DNA from: Paenibacillus marchantiophytorum
GTDB taxonomy: Bacteria; Bacillota; Bacilli; Paenibacillales; NBRC-103111
Direction: 5' to 3'
DNA length: 45,618 nt
Assembly (NCBI RefSeq): GCF_014640555.1
Contig: NZ_BMHE01000053.1
Span: 1-45,618 of the forward strand
A program made the position numbers and the translations under genes. Positions within the stretch are counted from its first letter, which is position 1; every line of letters starts with the position of its first letter. The notes under the pieces are model-generated. The model did no database searches, was not told the origin of the DNA, and saw only the letters and a program-made list of their open reading frames with translations. Shown here piece after piece: positions 14,973-24,009 of this stretch.

Positions 14973-15299
14973 TTAACTTCTAGGGGCCCAAAGCATAATG
15001 GAGACCCCTACAACGCAAACAGCAGCTCCAATCCAATCGTACATATCAGGTGTTTTTTTATCTACAAACCATCCCCACAGCACGGCAAGAATGATGAATA
15101 CACCGCCGTAAGCTGCATAGACTCGCCCAAAGGATGGAAAGCTCTGCAGAGTTGGAATAATACCGTACAAGACAAGGATTATTCCTCCTACAATACCGTA
15201 CGAGAGTGGCTTGGATTCTCGCAGCCAAAGCCAAACCAGGTATCCTCCGCCAATTTCAGCGATCCCAGCGATTACGAAAAGCAGGATAGTTAACAACAA
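14973..15299 (-). CDS. ynfA: YnfA family (UPF0060) membrane protein
   Basis: 108 residues with four membrane helices, matching the small YnfA/UPF0060 family: N-terminal LFVIAGIAEIGGGYLVWLWL, central FGRVYAAYGGVFI, C-terminal DWIGAAVCVVGVSIML. These are related to small multidrug-resistance transporters; a transport role is suggested but unproven. Start is TTG at 15299, with AAAGGAG 9 bases upstream. It is the last gene of a minus-strand group after the VOC protein. Confidence 0.9.
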   Translation of the reverse strand: MLLTILLFVIAGIAEIGGGYLVWLWLRESKPLSYGIVGGIILVLYGIIPTLQSFPSFGRVYAAYGGVFIILAVLWGWFVDKKTPDMYDWIGAAVCVVGVSIMLWAPRS

Positions 15300-15346
15300 T
15301 GACGAGTACTCCTTTCCAAGAGCAAGTTCCGATGTACTTCGGCAGC

Positions 15347-15766
15347 CTATTCCTTATCATTCCCAAGTAGATTCAACTGCCAGGAAACACCAAACTTATC
15401 CCCAACCCAACCAAATTTCTTACTGAACGGATAAGCCCCTAGCGCCATATAGACTTGACCATCCTGCGATAATTGAGCAAAAACACGCTCAATCTCCGCT
15501 TCCGTTTCGCAGTTTACATAGAGTGAAATGGATGGCGTAAACGTAAAAGCATGCTCCACACTGCTGTCTATACACATAAATTCCTGTCCATGGATGGAAA
15601 ACCTCGCCTGCAGCACACTGCCCTCCGCTCCCGCTTCATTCGGGCCGTATCGCTTTATGCTGACGATCTCAGATTGATCGAAGACAGAAGTATACAGATT
15701 CATAGCTTCTTCGGCCTGGCCAGTGAACATCAAGAATGTTGTGATTTTTTGATGAGATACGCCCAT
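15347..15766 (-). CDS. VOC family / PhnB-like protein
   Basis: 139 residues: a PhnB-type member of the vicinal oxygen chelate superfamily. Visible marks are QKITTFLMFTGQAEEAMNLY at the N-terminus, GSVLQARFSIHGQEFMCID in the middle and KFGWVGDKFGVSWQL at the end. These signatures are common in proteins annotated as 3-demethylubiquinone methyltransferase-like, although they are not methyltransferases. The reaction is unknown. AAAGGAG precedes the ATG by 8-9 bases. It lies 20 bases downstream of the patatin gene, so they may be co-transcribed. Confidence 0.88.
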   Translation of the reverse strand: MGVSHQKITTFLMFTGQAEEAMNLYTSVFDQSEIVSIKRYGPNEAGAEGSVLQARFSIHGQEFMCIDSSVEHAFTFTPSISLYVNCETEAEIERVFAQLSQDGQVYMALGAYPFSKKFGWVGDKFGVSWQLNLLGNDKE

Positions 15767-15786
15767 ACGAACAGCTCCTTTGTCAC

Positions 15787-16638
15787 TTATGTCAATAACC
15801 AGCTTTTTAATTGGGAACCCATCCGCTTCGCATCCGAGTAGCCCAAATCGTGCAGTTCTTCCAGTTTCTTCGGATTCTTCTCCATCCGGCCTACAAGTAC
15901 TTTGGCAGAAGGACGGATGATGATCGCACTGCCATCGGCTTCCATTTTGGAAATGGTCTCCAAGGTTGCATTGTAGATTTCACTTCGATTCACAAGCACA
16001 TTCACGAGACCGTCATATTTCGGATAAAAGCTTTTGGCAAGCCACCGTTGTTTGAACGGACTCTTGCGATATCCTTGTTCTTTGGTCAGCACGATAATAT
16101 GTTTCTTATTGCCATCCGCAACTGACTTCTGTACCGGAATCGGATCGACCAATCCGCCATCGAATAACGTGCGGCCTTCGTAATGAATCGGCTTTGCTAC
16201 AAACGGCAGTGAGCTAGAAGCCTGCACAATAGGCATTGTCTCTTTCATCAGCTGATGCTTGGTGTAATAAATCGGTTCACCGGTATGCGCATCCGTAGTT
16301 CCAATCGCAAATTGCTGTGTTGAATTATAGAAAGCATCATAATCAAAGGGAACCAATTTATTCGGCAATTCATTGAAAATGAAATCCATGCCAAAAATAC
16401 TTTTGTGGCGCACCAAATTGCGATAGCTTAGATACCGATGATCTCCAATATAATCAATGGTTACTTTTTTGTTTCGTCCAGGTTGTTTCGCTATATAGGA
16501 CACCGCGTTACATGCCCCAGCTGATACTCCGACTACATAGGGGAAATATAAATCCTGTTCCATAAAATATTCCAAGACTCCTGCGGTATACACCCCTCGC
16601 ATACCTCCGCCTTCCAGTACGAGTCCAACGTCTTCCAT
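15787..16638 (-). CDS. Patatin-like phospholipase
   Basis: 283 residues. Oxyanion loop LEGGGMRGVYTAG (residues about 8-20), nucleophile GVSAG (near residue 40) and catalytic Asp in DGGLVDPIP (near residue 165) form the Ser/Asp dyad of patatin lipases. No signal peptide is seen, so it is presumably cytosolic or membrane-associated. The C-terminal part resembles the extra domain of bacterial YjjU-like patatins. AAGGTG lies just upstream of the ATG. The substrate (phospholipid or other acyl ester) is not decided by the sequence. Confidence 0.9.
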   Translation of the reverse strand: MEDVGLVLEGGGMRGVYTAGVLEYFMEQDLYFPYVVGVSAGACNAVSYIAKQPGRNKKVTIDYIGDHRYLSYRNLVRHKSIFGMDFIFNELPNKLVPFDYDAFYNSTQQFAIGTTDAHTGEPIYYTKHQLMKETMPIVQASSSLPFVAKPIHYEGRTLFDGGLVDPIPVQKSVADGNKKHIIVLTKEQGYRKSPFKQRWLAKSFYPKYDGLVNVLVNRSEIYNATLETISKMEADGSAIIIRPSAKVLVGRMEKNPKKLEELHDLGYSDAKRMGSQLKSWLLT

Positions 16639-16820
16639 GGTGACACCTTCTTTCTATCTGTCTCAAGCCCCTTTCTAGCATACAGGAAATGTAAATCAAA
16701 AGAAATGCTCCTTCATCTCCGTAAAAGAGACAAAGAAGCAGATTATAACCCATTTTTATAGACAGTTTCCGTAATTATCGCTGATAATCCGCATTTTTGC
16801 TGCTAAATGAATGAATGCTA

Positions 16821-18386
16821 TTACCGTTGTTCTTTGTATTGCTCTTTGATCACTAAGAATTGATCTAGATTAGTTAAGAAAATATCGACGATATCAGGGT
16901 CAAAATGTTTGCCGCGTTCCGTTTTCAGTAAATCCAATACACGATCCAACTCCCATGCCTTTTTGTACACACGATCACTGCATAGCGCATCAAAAACATC
17001 AGCAAGCGCAGTTATTCGGCCATAGAGATGGATCTGTTCGCCTTTCAACCCTAATGGGTAGCCTGTCCCATCATAACGCTCATGATGCTGCCCCGCGATA
17101 ATCGCAGCCGCATTCAGTACTTGTTTGTTCGAATGCTTGAGCATTTCATAACCCAGATTCGAGTGAGTTTTCATAATGTCGAATTCTTCTTTGGTTAGCG
17201 CCCCAGGCTTATTCAGGATTGCGTCTGGAATCCCTACTTTGCCGACATCATGCATAGGAGAAGCTAAGCGAATTACTTCTGCCTCTTGCGCTGGCAACCC
17301 GTATTTAATCGCGAGCAAATGTGAATATTCGGCAACCCGCTTCACGTGATGACCTGTTTCTTTGGATCTTGTTTCTGTAATTTCCCCCATTGTATAAATG
17401 ATTTCTTGCTGCGTGCTTTCCAACTCTTCATTCAAATAAATATTCTCGAAAGCTACGGAAACATTGGTGCAATAAATATCAACCAAATAACGTTCCCACT
17501 CGCTAAGTGCTTTGAAACCGTTCATGTAAATGACATTCTCCATCCCCATCTTGCTTTGGAAATAAATCACAAAACGATCGGAAGCGAAGCGGCTTGTTTT
17601 GGTTTGAAACGCCTGTTCAATCTCATCCAGCATTTCCGACGGAACGACATCACGTGCACGGTCATCCTGATTGGTGGCATAGTCTCCGCTTGCAGCCAGA
17701 ATATAAATATCCTCGACCCCTTTGGTCACTGCAAAGCTGCAATGGATGGCATTTTTGTGCAGATTCACAATAGAGGTCATCTGTGTCAAAACGCCGGAGG
17801 CAAATTTCTTCATCGATTGCAATTCAAACAATGTTGAAGCTGATTTAATAATCTCTTCCAGACCTGCTCTGCTTTTCTCAATCGTTTTCAAATCTCGATA
17901 GGAGCGCAGTGCCGTAACTACCGTGGTAAAAAGCTTTTGCGTCGTCAATTCTGTTTTTTCTTTGTAATCATTAATATCATAATCCATGATCACTGTCCGC
18001 TCAGGCGCTTGACCAGGCTGGCCAGTACGCAGGATAATACGAATCGAGGAATTTTTCAACTCTTCGCGTATATATTTAACGATTTGAAGTCCTGCATCTT
18101 CGTATTCCATCACCACATCTAATAAAATTAAGGCGGCATCTGGATGCTGCGTTAATAATTGCTTGGCTTCCAACGCAGAATATGCACTATGAAACTCAAG
18201 CTTCTTGCCATCAAATTCGAAGTCATCGAGTACCATTTTGGTCACTTGATGGATTTGCTTCTCATCATCTACGATCAAAGCAATCCAAGGTTCTTGTTCA
18301 ACCGCTTTAACTTGCGTAGAATCAGCAACTTCTTCCTCAGCAAAAAGAAGCTCATCTTGGTCTATGGACCGATCTTGACTTGTCAT
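16821..18386 (-). CDS. Response regulator with DUF3369 and HD-GYP domains
   Basis: 521 residues. Receiver domain at about 34-160, with the acidic pair Asp40/Asp41 and phospho-acceptor Asp90 (LILLDVVME). A DUF3369-like region follows at about 185-330. The HD-GYP domain (about 335-515) has HDVGKVGIPD at 379-388 and HHERYDGTGYP near 434-444. HD-GYP proteins are usually cyclic-di-GMP phosphodiesterases; all core metal-binding residues appear present. The ATG overlaps the histidine kinase stop (ATGA), so it is the cognate regulator. Output is probably c-di-GMP turnover, as there is no DNA-binding domain. Confidence 0.92.
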   Translation of the reverse strand: MTSQDRSIDQDELLFAEEEVADSTQVKAVEQEPWIALIVDDEKQIHQVTKMVLDDFEFDGKKLEFHSAYSALEAKQLLTQHPDAALILLDVVMEYEDAGLQIVKYIREELKNSSIRIILRTGQPGQAPERTVIMDYDINDYKEKTELTTQKLFTTVVTALRSYRDLKTIEKSRAGLEEIIKSASTLFELQSMKKFASGVLTQMTSIVNLHKNAIHCSFAVTKGVEDIYILAASGDYATNQDDRARDVVPSEMLDEIEQAFQTKTSRFASDRFVIYFQSKMGMENVIYMNGFKALSEWERYLVDIYCTNVSVAFENIYLNEELESTQQEIIYTMGEITETRSKETGHHVKRVAEYSHLLAIKYGLPAQEAEVIRLASPMHDVGKVGIPDAILNKPGALTKEEFDIMKTHSNLGYEMLKHSNKQVLNAAAIIAGQHHERYDGTGYPLGLKGEQIHLYGRITALADVFDALCSDRVYKKAWELDRVLDLLKTERGKHFDPDIVDIFLTNLDQFLVIKEQYKEQR

Positions 18387-19918
18387 AGCTCAGCTTCCTC
18401 CTCTTTCGGGATTGTAATCACAAATAAGCTTCCTTGTCCCAGTACACTGGAGCAATGAATCGTTCCGTTCATCGATTGTGTCACGAGATTGTAGACAATA
18501 TTCATCCCTAATCCTGTGCCGCCCTTGCCACGGCTTGTTGTGAAGAATGGGTCGAAAATGTGATCCAGCACTTCTTGGTTCATCCCTTTGCCGTCATCGG
18601 AATAACCGATTGTTATCGTATCCCGATCATGTGTAACACGAATGCTTAAACTGCCTTCTTCGTCCATCTCATAAGCATGGTTTAAAGAATTCATCACTAG
18701 ATTGGTAATTAATTGCGATAAGGCACCTGGATACGTGTACAGATTAAGCTCATGATCACAGTAAACATCCACGCGCAGCCTGGTTTTCTTCAGTGTCGGC
18801 TTTAAACTGGCAATAATCCCTTCTAAATACTCCTGCAGAAGGAAAGTACGCTTCACTTCCACACTTTGGTCGACTGAGATTTGTTTAAAGCTGCGGACAA
18901 GGGACGACGCACGTTCCAAATTGGACTGCACCATGGCATTCGTCTCACTAACGACAAGAAGAAACTGTTCCAAATCCGACTTTTTCATTTTACCAGTTTC
19001 ATACAAGCTTTTGAAATCCTTCGTCTTTTGATCCAAATAGGATACTGCGGTAACCCCAATGCCAATAGGTGTATTAATTTCATGTGAAACACCAGCTACC
19101 AGATTTCCCAGTGCTCCCATTTTCTCAGATTGAACGAGTTGATCTTGTGTCACTTGGAGCGATTGCAGCGCATGCTGGAGCTCGTGATATCGCTCATCCA
19201 GATCCGTAACCATCTCATTGAATGCTTCGGATACTTCCTCAATTTCTGGAGATGCCTTGAATTGCAGATTCGGTAATTCGCCTCCCTGCTTGACCCTTAC
19301 CGCTGCTTCCCGCAAACGACTCAAGGGCCGAATGACGATGACGCGTAAAATAAGCCACAATACCGTCGATAGAACGATCGCGATCGTTAGGCCCACGATA
19401 AAGATTAGCTTGGTCCGTTCTTTGAGCAGTACCGCTTCCTCCGACGAATCAAAAATAACCTCTACCGCACCAACGACCATGCCATCCTCTTGAAGCGGGG
19501 CTGTAAGGCGAACAATGGGAATCTCACTTGTTTCCATCGGAACACGGTCAACGATTGTCTGATCCTGTTTGGGGATAATAATGTTGGCAGGGTGCATATG
19601 CTTCCCCACTTCTTTGCGATTGGACGCAGCGAGAATTTCGCCATCTTTGTTATACAATTTCATCTCAAGAACACGTATATTTTTATACTGAATATAATCA
19701 AAAATTTGCTGAACATCATTAATCGACCGCGATTCTTCATACCTTCCATTGATCGCCATCGTCATTCCGCTAATTTGACTCACATAGGCTTGTCGGATTG
19801 AGGTATTTAAGCTCCTCGTGTCAAAAATCATCATCGTCGAAATCATGCTGACCGTGACAATGGTCACGAGGAAAACAATGCGTTTTTGCAGACTGACTTT
19901 CTTGGGTTGAGATTTCAT
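18383..19918 (-). CDS. Membrane sensor histidine kinase
   Basis: 511 residues. Membrane helices at about 13-32 and 170-194 bracket an extracytoplasmic sensor of about 135 residues. HAMP at about 195-245, a short coiled coil, then the phosphoacceptor His279 (VAGVSHEINTPIG). The ATPase domain has N box NLVMNSLNHA, G1 DDGKGM, F box DPFFTT and G2 GGTGLGMNIV. The HEINTP phosphoacceptor motif is of the type found in HK4-like kinases. It is 13 bases downstream of a lipoprotein gene and overlaps the HD-GYP regulator, forming a three-gene signalling operon. Confidence 0.92.
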   Translation of the reverse strand: MKSQPKKVSLQKRIVFLVTIVTVSMISTMMIFDTRSLNTSIRQAYVSQISGMTMAINGRYEESRSINDVQQIFDYIQYKNIRVLEMKLYNKDGEILAASNRKEVGKHMHPANIIIPKQDQTIVDRVPMETSEIPIVRLTAPLQEDGMVVGAVEVIFDSSEEAVLLKERTKLIFIVGLTIAIVLSTVLWLILRVIVIRPLSRLREAAVRVKQGGELPNLQFKASPEIEEVSEAFNEMVTDLDERYHELQHALQSLQVTQDQLVQSEKMGALGNLVAGVSHEINTPIGIGVTAVSYLDQKTKDFKSLYETGKMKKSDLEQFLLVVSETNAMVQSNLERASSLVRSFKQISVDQSVEVKRTFLLQEYLEGIIASLKPTLKKTRLRVDVYCDHELNLYTYPGALSQLITNLVMNSLNHAYEMDEEGSLSIRVTHDRDTITIGYSDDGKGMNQEVLDHIFDPFFTTSRGKGGTGLGMNIVYNLVTQSMNGTIHCSSVLGQGSLFVITIPKEEEAEL

Positions 19919-19931
19919 ATGTAAGCTTCCC

Positions 19932-20312
19932 CTACTTCACTTCGAACGTAACGGTTTTACTGACGTCATAGGGCGTGTGATCATTATTGTGCAAGGAAAC
20001 TTTAATTTCGTGCTGGCCTTTGCTTACATGTTCATATACTTTCACTTTCTCGGTAAGAATTTCTTTTTCTCCTTTGTCAAAGGAAAGATGGACATGCCCC
20101 TCCCCTTCTTTGCGCACCTGATCGTAGTGCTCTCTGGACAATTTCAAATCCGTTGTTAATTTAAGCGTAGCCGTATCACCGTTTATTTCAATACTCGCAT
20201 CGAGCGTAGGTTTATACACACTTTCAGTTGTCTTATTGCTTTTAGTAGATCCACATCCCGAAATCAATAGGGCTACAGCCGCAATTAAACACATACTTTT
20301 AACTATTTTCAT
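19932..20312 (-). CDS. Small lipoprotein with an Ig-like beta fold
   Basis: 126 residues. Signal peptide with lipobox LISGC (Cys near residue 20). The mature part alternates beta-strands (ATLKLTTDLKLS, HVHLSFDKGEKEI, KGQHEIKVSLHNNDHTPYDV) and resembles an immunoglobulin-like sandwich; it is His-containing but has no clear metal motif. It is the first gene of the operon with the sensor kinase, so it could present a ligand to, or modulate, the kinase sensor domain. That role is inference. Confidence 0.8.
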   Translation of the reverse strand: MKIVKSMCLIAAVALLISGCGSTKSNKTTESVYKPTLDASIEINGDTATLKLTTDLKLSREHYDQVRKEGEGHVHLSFDKGEKEILTEKVKVYEHVSKGQHEIKVSLHNNDHTPYDVSKTVTFEVK

Positions 20313-20402
20313 ACTTTCATCCCCTGTATCTGACCCAATTTGTCTGATGTTGTCAAAAAAAGCTATCTTGTTTAGCTTATGAATAATCGCGAGGTTTGTC
20401 CA

Positions 20403-20431
20403 CTTATATTTTGCATAAATTGGGTATTCAA
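20403..20431 (-). promoter_or_regulatory. Promoter of the lipoprotein-kinase-regulator operon
   Basis: Minus strand -35 TTGAAT (20426-20431), 17-base spacer, -10 TATAAG (20403-20408). The roughly 85-base leader that follows contains a short hairpin (AAGCTA/TAGCTT, 20360-20378) with a T-run, a possible weak attenuator. A near Spo0A box (ATGTCGAA, about 20469) lies upstream. The 20313-20625 gap holds nothing else I can support. Confidence 0.5.
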
Positions 20432-20625
20432 CCTAATTGTTTCTGTATTCTAAATTTTCTGAATTCTAATGTCGAAATATCATAAGAACGCGCAGTTTTT
20501 GCGCTTCCCCAGGAAATAATTTCATTTCCCAAGCCAAGAATGATTTCCCCACTTTTGGAGCAATGTAGTAAAGTCACATTTCTCTTTTCAACGACACATC
20601 TACTATCCTTAGGAGGCTCTCCCCT

Positions 20626-20943
20626 ATGACGAACACGAATCAGCATCAACAACCCGTCCAACACGCCATTGATGCAGCAGATCATGCCATTCTTCAAGCT
20701 CAGGATGCTGAACATAAACTGCAAGTTGCTATCACAGAATCGAACCCTCATGCGATTCAATCTGCGCAAGCTGCAATTACGCAAGCCAAACATCAGGTAC
20801 ATCAAGCGCACGAGCAGCTTCAAACTTTCAACAACGAGCAGTTCGGACAGCAGATCCAGCAAACGATGGAGCAATTGACGCAAGCTTCTCAAGATCTCGA
20901 TGCCAATCAAAACAAGTTCAGCACCCCAAAACAAATTAGATAG
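20626..20943 (+). CDS. Gln-rich helical small protein, unknown
   Basis: 105 residues, strongly helical and rich in Gln, Ala and His, with heptad-like spacing (AAITQAKHQVHQAHEQLQTF), so probably a coiled-coil oligomer. No signal peptide or membrane helix. I do not recognise a family; small spore or stress proteins can look like this. TTAGGAGG lies about 10 bases before the ATG. A long antisense frame on the other strand (20428-20934) has atypical composition and is not called. A strong terminator follows. Confidence 0.7.
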   Translation: MTNTNQHQQPVQHAIDAADHAILQAQDAEHKLQVAITESNPHAIQSAQAAITQAKHQVHQAHEQLQTFNNEQFGQQIQQTMEQLTQASQDLDANQNKFSTPKQIR

Positions 20944-20956
20944 CCGATGGATATTA

Positions 20957-20990
20957 AAAGTGATCGAAATTCGATCGCTTTTTCTTTTTA
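20957..20990 (+). terminator. Intrinsic terminator
   Basis: AAGTGATCGAA / TTCGATCGCTT hairpin followed by a T-rich tail. It ends the Gln-rich small gene just upstream of the udk promoter region. Confidence 0.8.
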
Positions 20991-21053
20991 TAGCAAGACT
21001 ATGGTAAACTACTGTGGAAGGTTTTCAAGTTATTTGGGGAGGCACTACATTTC

Positions 21054-21689
21054 ATGCTCGTTATCGGAATTGCCGGTGGGACCGGATCAGGAAAAACAAC
21101 AGTAGCAAGATCGATCATCAACAAGCTTGGTTCGACCAAAGTGACATTAATTTCACAGGATAATTACTATCTTCATCATAGCGGCCTTACGTTTGAGGAA
21201 CGGGAACGCATTAATTATGATCATCCCCGTGCCTTCGAGAATACTTTGCTGCTCAAGCATTTAAATGAGCTAAAAAACGGCAATCCGGTTGATATTCCGG
21301 TCTATGATTTCTCGCAACATGCCCGTTCACAGGAAACGATTCGCATTGATGTTAAACCGATTGTGCTGCTTGAGGGCATTCATGTTTTGACAGATGAAGA
21401 GCTTCGCGGCGCTCTGAACATCAAAGTATTCGTCGATACGGATCCCGATGTACGTATTCTTAGACGGCTCTCCAGGGATATCAATGAACGCGGTCGTTCG
21501 CTGCAATCGGTTTTTGATCAATACTTAACGACAGTAAAACCGATGCATGATGCCTTCATTGAGCCTTCCAAGAAATACGCGGATATCATTATCCCAGAAG
21601 GCGGAGAAAACCAAATCGGCATTTCCATGTTGACTATTTTGACCGAACGCTACATGACAGACCAGGCTGCCAGCTACGAAATTGGTTAA
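21054..21689 (+). CDS. udk: Uridine kinase
   Basis: 211 residues, the usual Udk size. P-loop GGTGSGKTT at about residues 8-16, SQDNYY with the catalytic Asp, NYDHPRAFE, IPVYDFSQHAR, and the lid region RRLSRDINERGR. It phosphorylates uridine and cytidine to UMP/CMP in pyrimidine salvage (cytosolic). GGGGAGG lies 11 bases before the ATG. It is monocistronic, with a terminator directly after. Confidence 0.95.
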   Translation: MLVIGIAGGTGSGKTTVARSIINKLGSTKVTLISQDNYYLHHSGLTFEERERINYDHPRAFENTLLLKHLNELKNGNPVDIPVYDFSQHARSQETIRIDVKPIVLLEGIHVLTDEELRGALNIKVFVDTDPDVRILRRLSRDINERGRSLQSVFDQYLTTVKPMHDAFIEPSKKYADIIIPEGGENQIGISMLTILTERYMTDQAASYEIG

Positions 21690-21701
21690 TTCACCAGGAG
21701 A

Positions 21702-21745
21702 AAAAGGGGCTAAGCAGTTTACTCACGCTTAGTCCCTTTGTTTTG
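21702..21745 (+). terminator. Intrinsic terminator of udk
   Basis: AAAGGGGCTAAGC / GCTTAGTCCCTTT stem with an 11-base loop and a GTTTT tail. Confidence 0.85.
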
Positions 21746-21835
21746 GTATCCATTTTGCAAGAGAAAGCCAACCGACCTAGAGCGCGCAACAGCTGCGCCC
21801 CGTCACGAAGCCGCGACGTCCGCACGCCAATCTGT

Positions 21836-22042
21836 CATTTTAATGAACTTGGATGATGCTTATTGACGAGAAAATGGCTTGTTTGGCGATCTAATGAACT
21901 GAGTTGACGTTATCGAGCAGTTAATAAGCGGAATGGAAATCATTTGTATGAAATAACTCGTTGGGAATTCATTAGATTTTCAAAATGACCCATTTTGATC
22001 AAATAAAGGGTATTGAGTTCGTAAGGGGGATTTGCCTCAAGA
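21836..22042 (-). repeat. Dispersed repeat family A, inverted copy
   Basis: Read on the minus strand it aligns with 230-375: TTACGAACTCAATACCC, CATTTTGAAAATCTAATG, CAACTCAGTTCATTAGATC. It ends with the CTTGAGGCAAA flank also found at copy 3. It fills most of the gene-free stretch 21746-22086; between the udk terminator and this repeat (21746-21835) I see nothing. Confidence 0.75.
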
Positions 22043-22086
22043 TTCATAGAGGGATATCCCCCTTTGTTTGGCATAAATTAATGAGG

Positions 22087-22632
22087 TTAAGCATCATCGT
22101 TGCCTAAATCCACAGTTTCCCATCTTTCTGCGTAGTCATTCAACTTGCCGTGAAGCGGGACATGAAATTGATTGATAATGAAAAGTCTGACTTTTTTTAT
22201 CCATTCTTTGAAAGAAGGATACGTGATAAATTGATTCGCATAGCGATCACTGATGCATAAGAAATGAGGTCCCGGCGTTTTATCGGTCAAAAAGTTCAAT
22301 GAGGTATCGATAGGCGTATACTTCTTGCGCTTCCCTTCCCATGTATCCAAATCCAGTTGAAGGGTCGTCGTTGTCTGTCTAAGCAAGGCTTCCAAATGCT
22401 TCACGCGCGCGTAATAAGGCTCTTTGCTCGGAATTTCCATCCTGCGAAGGGTTTCTTCATGCTGTGGATAGAAAATGGCCCTAACGAATTTGCGCTCTTC
22501 GGCCCACTTGATAAAAGCATTCATATCGGATGCTGTCCAATCCTCAAACGTTTCGAACACAAACACAGTGCCTTTGCGTGTTTGGGCTGGCGGTTCGTAC
22601 CCGAATGGCACTTTAATCTGCTCTCTTGCCAT
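22087..22632 (-). CDS. Conserved-type hypothetical protein
   Basis: 181-residue soluble protein with mixed alpha/beta character. The N-terminal part contains a strand-helix unit (KGTVFVFETFEDWTASDMNA) and the C-terminus is acidic. No catalytic motif, signal peptide or membrane segment is seen, and I do not recognise the family. AGAGGAGG lies a few bases before the ATG, a strong ribosome site, so translation is likely. It is divergent from the M29 aminopeptidase gene. Confidence 0.75.
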   Translation of the reverse strand: MAREQIKVPFGYEPPAQTRKGTVFVFETFEDWTASDMNAFIKWAEERKFVRAIFYPQHEETLRRMEIPSKEPYYARVKHLEALLRQTTTTLQLDLDTWEGKRKKYTPIDTSLNFLTDKTPGPHFLCISDRYANQFITYPSFKEWIKKVRLFIINQFHVPLHGKLNDYAERWETVDLGNDDA

Positions 22633-22736
22633 GGCTTCCTCCTCTGTTTGTGTCCTCTGGTTGTTCGTCTATGCTCCATATCCTGCTAGCTCTCTATTGT
22701 AGCATATCCCAGTAAACGGACGAAATGATTCGTTCA

Positions 22737-22766
22737 TTGGATTTAGAGCGCCCATTACGCTATAAT
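22737..22766 (+). promoter_or_regulatory. Probable promoter of the M29 aminopeptidase gene
   Basis: TTGGAT (22737-22742), 18-base spacer, perfect TATAAT (22761-22766), about 39 bases before the start codon. Confidence 0.45.
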
Positions 22767-22804
22767 TTCTAAGTATTAATTTTCAATTGAAGGAGACCAC
22801 TATA

Positions 22805-23920
22805 ATGAGAGATCCACGACTACAAACCTTCGCCCGCAACATTATTCGTTACTCTGTTAGCCTACAGCCTGGCGAGAACATATTGATTGAAATGATAGGC
22901 GTTAAAGACCCTGAGCTTGCCAAATGCTTTATTGAAGAAGTTTATGCCGTTGGCGGAAAACCATTCATCGAACTGCGTGATCCTGTCATCACCAGAAGCT
23001 TGCAAATGAAAGGCTCGCAAGAGCAGTTCAGCCAATGGTCTGATTTCGAACTGCAGCGTATGAAGCAAATGGATTCCTACGTCGCTGTGCGAAGCGGAGA
23101 TAATATTACCGAGTCTTCCGATGTGCCGGATGATCAAATGAAATTGTATCTAAAGCACTTCCAACGCCCGCTGTTCGACGAACGAATCAACAACACCAAA
23201 TGGTGTGTAATGCGTTATCCGAACCCCTCTATGGCCCAGTTAGCCGGCAAAAGCACCGAAGAATTCGAAGACTTTTACTTCAAAGTCTGCAACCTTGATT
23301 ACAGCAAAATGGCTGTCGCCATGGAGTCGCTTGTGGATCTGATGAACCGCACAGATCGTGTCCGCCTTGTAGCCAAAGGAACCGATATCAGCTTCTCCAT
23401 CAAAAATATCGGAGCCGTTCCTTGCTCAGGCTTGCGAAACATCCCGGATGGCGAGGTCTATTCCGCTCCTGTGAAGGATTCCGTGAATGGCATCATCAGC
23501 TACAACACGCCAACCATTTACTCGGGAACTTCGTTTGAAAACATCGTTCTGCGTTTTGAGAATGGGCGAATTGTAGAAGCCACCAGCAATGATACGAAGA
23601 AGTTGAATGACATTCTGGATACGGATGATGGCGCTCGTTATATTGGTGAGTTCGCAATCGGCGTAAACCCTCATATTCAGCATCCAATGAAAGACATCCT
23701 CTTCGATGAGAAGATTGATGGCAGCATTCACTTCACTCCAGGTCAAGCATATGAGACTGCCGACAACACGAACCGTTCCTCCGTCCACTGGGACATGGTC
23801 CTGATTCAACGACCTGAGTACGGCGGCGGCGAAATTTACTTCGACGATGTGTTAATCCGCAAGGACGGGCGCTTCGTCATTCCTGAATTAGAGAAGTTGA
23901 ACCCCGAAAACTTAATGTAA
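22805..23920 (+). CDS. M29 family metallo-aminopeptidase
   Basis: 371 residues, the typical length of thermophilic aminopeptidase T/AmpS-like enzymes. The C-terminal half holds the metal-binding set: GEFAIGVNPHIQ (Glu), DGSIHFTPGQAYET (His) and SVHWDMVL (His and Asp), plus the earlier RFENGRIVEA (Glu). It releases N-terminal amino acids from peptides using a co-catalytic metal pair in the cytosol. GAAGGAG 9 bases before the ATG at 22805 fixes the start. It ends at a strong bidirectional terminator. Confidence 0.92.
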   Translation: MRDPRLQTFARNIIRYSVSLQPGENILIEMIGVKDPELAKCFIEEVYAVGGKPFIELRDPVITRSLQMKGSQEQFSQWSDFELQRMKQMDSYVAVRSGDNITESSDVPDDQMKLYLKHFQRPLFDERINNTKWCVMRYPNPSMAQLAGKSTEEFEDFYFKVCNLDYSKMAVAMESLVDLMNRTDRVRLVAKGTDISFSIKNIGAVPCSGLRNIPDGEVYSAPVKDSVNGIISYNTPTIYSGTSFENIVLRFENGRIVEATSNDTKKLNDILDTDDGARYIGEFAIGVNPHIQHPMKDILFDEKIDGSIHFTPGQAYETADNTNRSSVHWDMVLIQRPEYGGGEIYFDDVLIRKDGRFVIPELEKLNPENLM

Positions 23921-23926
23921 TAAAAT

Positions 23927-23975
23927 AAAAAGCAGGTAAAGTATCCGTTCGATCGGAGTACTTTATCTGCTTTTT
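23927..23975. terminator. Strong bidirectional terminator
   Basis: Long stem AAAAAGCAGGTAAAGTA / TACTTTATCTGCTTTTT with a 15-base loop and A and T tracts. It is shared by the aminopeptidase (+) and L,D-transpeptidase (-) genes. Confidence 0.9.
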
Positions 23976-24009
23976 TAACCCTCTAATTAAGGGCATTAAT
24001 CATTGATAG

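Noticed and set aside
17177..17184. ATGTCGAA as a Spo0A box
   Set aside because: It lies inside the HD-GYP coding region and has one mismatch.
20428..20934. 168-codon minus-strand frame opposite the Gln-rich small gene
   Set aside because: Leu/Arg/Ser-rich composition typical of an antisense shadow, and the plus-strand frame has the strong ribosome site and terminator.
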